DNA of 64,000 nt from UBA1723 sp045641625. Its GTDB lineage: Bacteria > Bacteroidota > Bacteroidia > Bacteroidales > Paludibacteraceae. Both the position numbers and the translations under genes were made by a program. The stretch spans positions 1 to 64,000 of the forward strand of contig JAZUHH010000003.1 in NCBI GenBank assembly GCA_045641625.1. The letters run 5' to 3'. Position 1 is the stretch's first letter. Each line of letters starts with the position of its first letter. Below, one piece after another: positions 63,469-64,000 of this stretch. The notes under the pieces were generated by a model. The model made no database searches and was not told the origin of the DNA. It saw only the letters and a program-made list of their open reading frames with translations.

Positions 63469-64000
63469 ATGAGAATTGCGCTGTTCTTCGGTTCTTTCAA
63501 CCCGATCCATATCGGTCATTTGGCTTTGGCCAACTATGTGGCAGAGTACGGAGGTGTTGATGAAGTGCAGATTGTCGTTTCTCCGTTGAATCCATTGAAG
63601 AAGGCCAGTGACATGCTGCCCGATGAGGTGAGGTTCGATATGGTCAGCAGGGCGGTTGCAGACTATCCCAAGATCAAGGCTCAGGACATTGAGTTCAATC
63701 TTCCCCGTCCTTCCTACACCTACACTACGCTTACACACTTGAAAAGTCTGCATCCCGAGAACGAGTACGTTCTGGTCATCGGTGCCGACAACGTCGAGTC
63801 CTTCCCGCGATGGAGAGACTATCAGAAGATTCTGGACGAGTTCGAGGTGATTGTCTATCCGCGATTGGGCTATACAAGCCAGATCCCATTTGACAACATG
63901 CACTGGCTGCAGACTCCGATCATCGAGGTTTCTTCGACCTTCATCCGTGAGTCTGTATGGGCTGGCAAGGATGTCAGATTTTTCCTTCCTGACAGCATCA
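63469..64000 (+). CDS. nadD: Nicotinate-nucleotide adenylyltransferase (NadD), 5' part
   Basis: 177 codons from ATG 63469 to the window edge. The nucleotidyltransferase motif FFGSFNPIHIGHLALANYV supplies the HxGH site. VSPLNPLKK, RPSYTYTTLTHLK, LVIGADNVESFPRWRDY and the SSTFIRES ISSTxIR-type motif follow, all diagnostic for NadD. It adenylates nicotinate mononucleotide in NAD synthesis. The C-terminus is outside the window. Confidence 0.95.
   Translation, partial: MRIALFFGSFNPIHIGHLALANYVAEYGGVDEVQIVVSPLNPLKKASDMLPDEVRFDMVSRAVADYPKIKAQDIEFNLPRPSYTYTTLTHLKSLHPENEYVLVIGADNVESFPRWRDYQKILDEFEVIVYPRLGYTSQIPFDNMHWLQTPIIEVSSTFIRESVWAGKDVRFFLPDSI

Overview
The window is a Bacteroidota chromosome segment, most likely Bacteroidales. 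Three things support this. Promoters have the Bacteroidota form, a TTG at about -33 and TAnnTTTG at about -7 separated by 19-20 nt. The largest protein ends in a type IX secretion (T9SS) gliding-motility-type C-terminal sorting domain. Accessory genes are typical of the phylum: TonB-dependent receptor, DUF4625 lipoprotein, stand-alone TonB C-terminal domains and BspA-like DUF285 repeats. No tRNA, rRNA, CRISPR array or intact transposase was seen.

Layout. Positions 1-4.8 kb form an accessory, repeat-rich region. It holds the 5' part of a minus-strand BspA-like gene, two secreted TonB_C-domain proteins around a small lipoprotein, two copies of a palindrome-rich intergenic repeat, and a BatD-like/VWA-like/DUF285 fusion gene bracketed by 83-bp direct repeats. 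The downstream repeat has perfect 12-bp terminal inverted repeats. At 4.8-6.2 kb is a RepA/RecA-fold (AAA_25-like) ATPase with conspicuously C/G-ending codons. At 6.4-41.6 kb a single reading frame of about 35.2 kb encodes a giant secreted repeat protein of the SprB/CHU_C kind. It is interrupted once, by an in-frame TAG at 25846-25848. The paralogous module inside the same protein has TTG at the equivalent codon.

Positions 41.7-44.9 kb look like a metal-uptake cassette: a His/Cys-rich membrane protein, a ZnuD-like TonB receptor and a His-rich DUF4625 lipoprotein. A small membrane protein follows. On the minus strand, 45.9-53.6 kb holds a tetR - tolC-like - acrA-like - acrB-like - PII-like efflux operon with an AraC regulator at its end. 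Ahead of tetR an 11-bp-arm palindrome sits exactly between the predicted -33 and -7 positions.

The remainder is mostly housekeeping: miaA with a secreted hypothetical protein (minus), yidC, a secreted thioredoxin, rmlA/rmlC/rmlD for dTDP-rhamnose (rmlB is absent), tsaB (minus), then yicC, gmk and the 5' part of nadD.

The most notable item is the giant locus. It combines about 11,736 codons, a lone amber codon, a 2.4-kb internal module duplication, an uncharacterised module present three times, PCxC-marked modules near the N-terminus, and an alternating two-module array before the sorting domain. Functional statements rest on motifs read by eye; no database searches were run.
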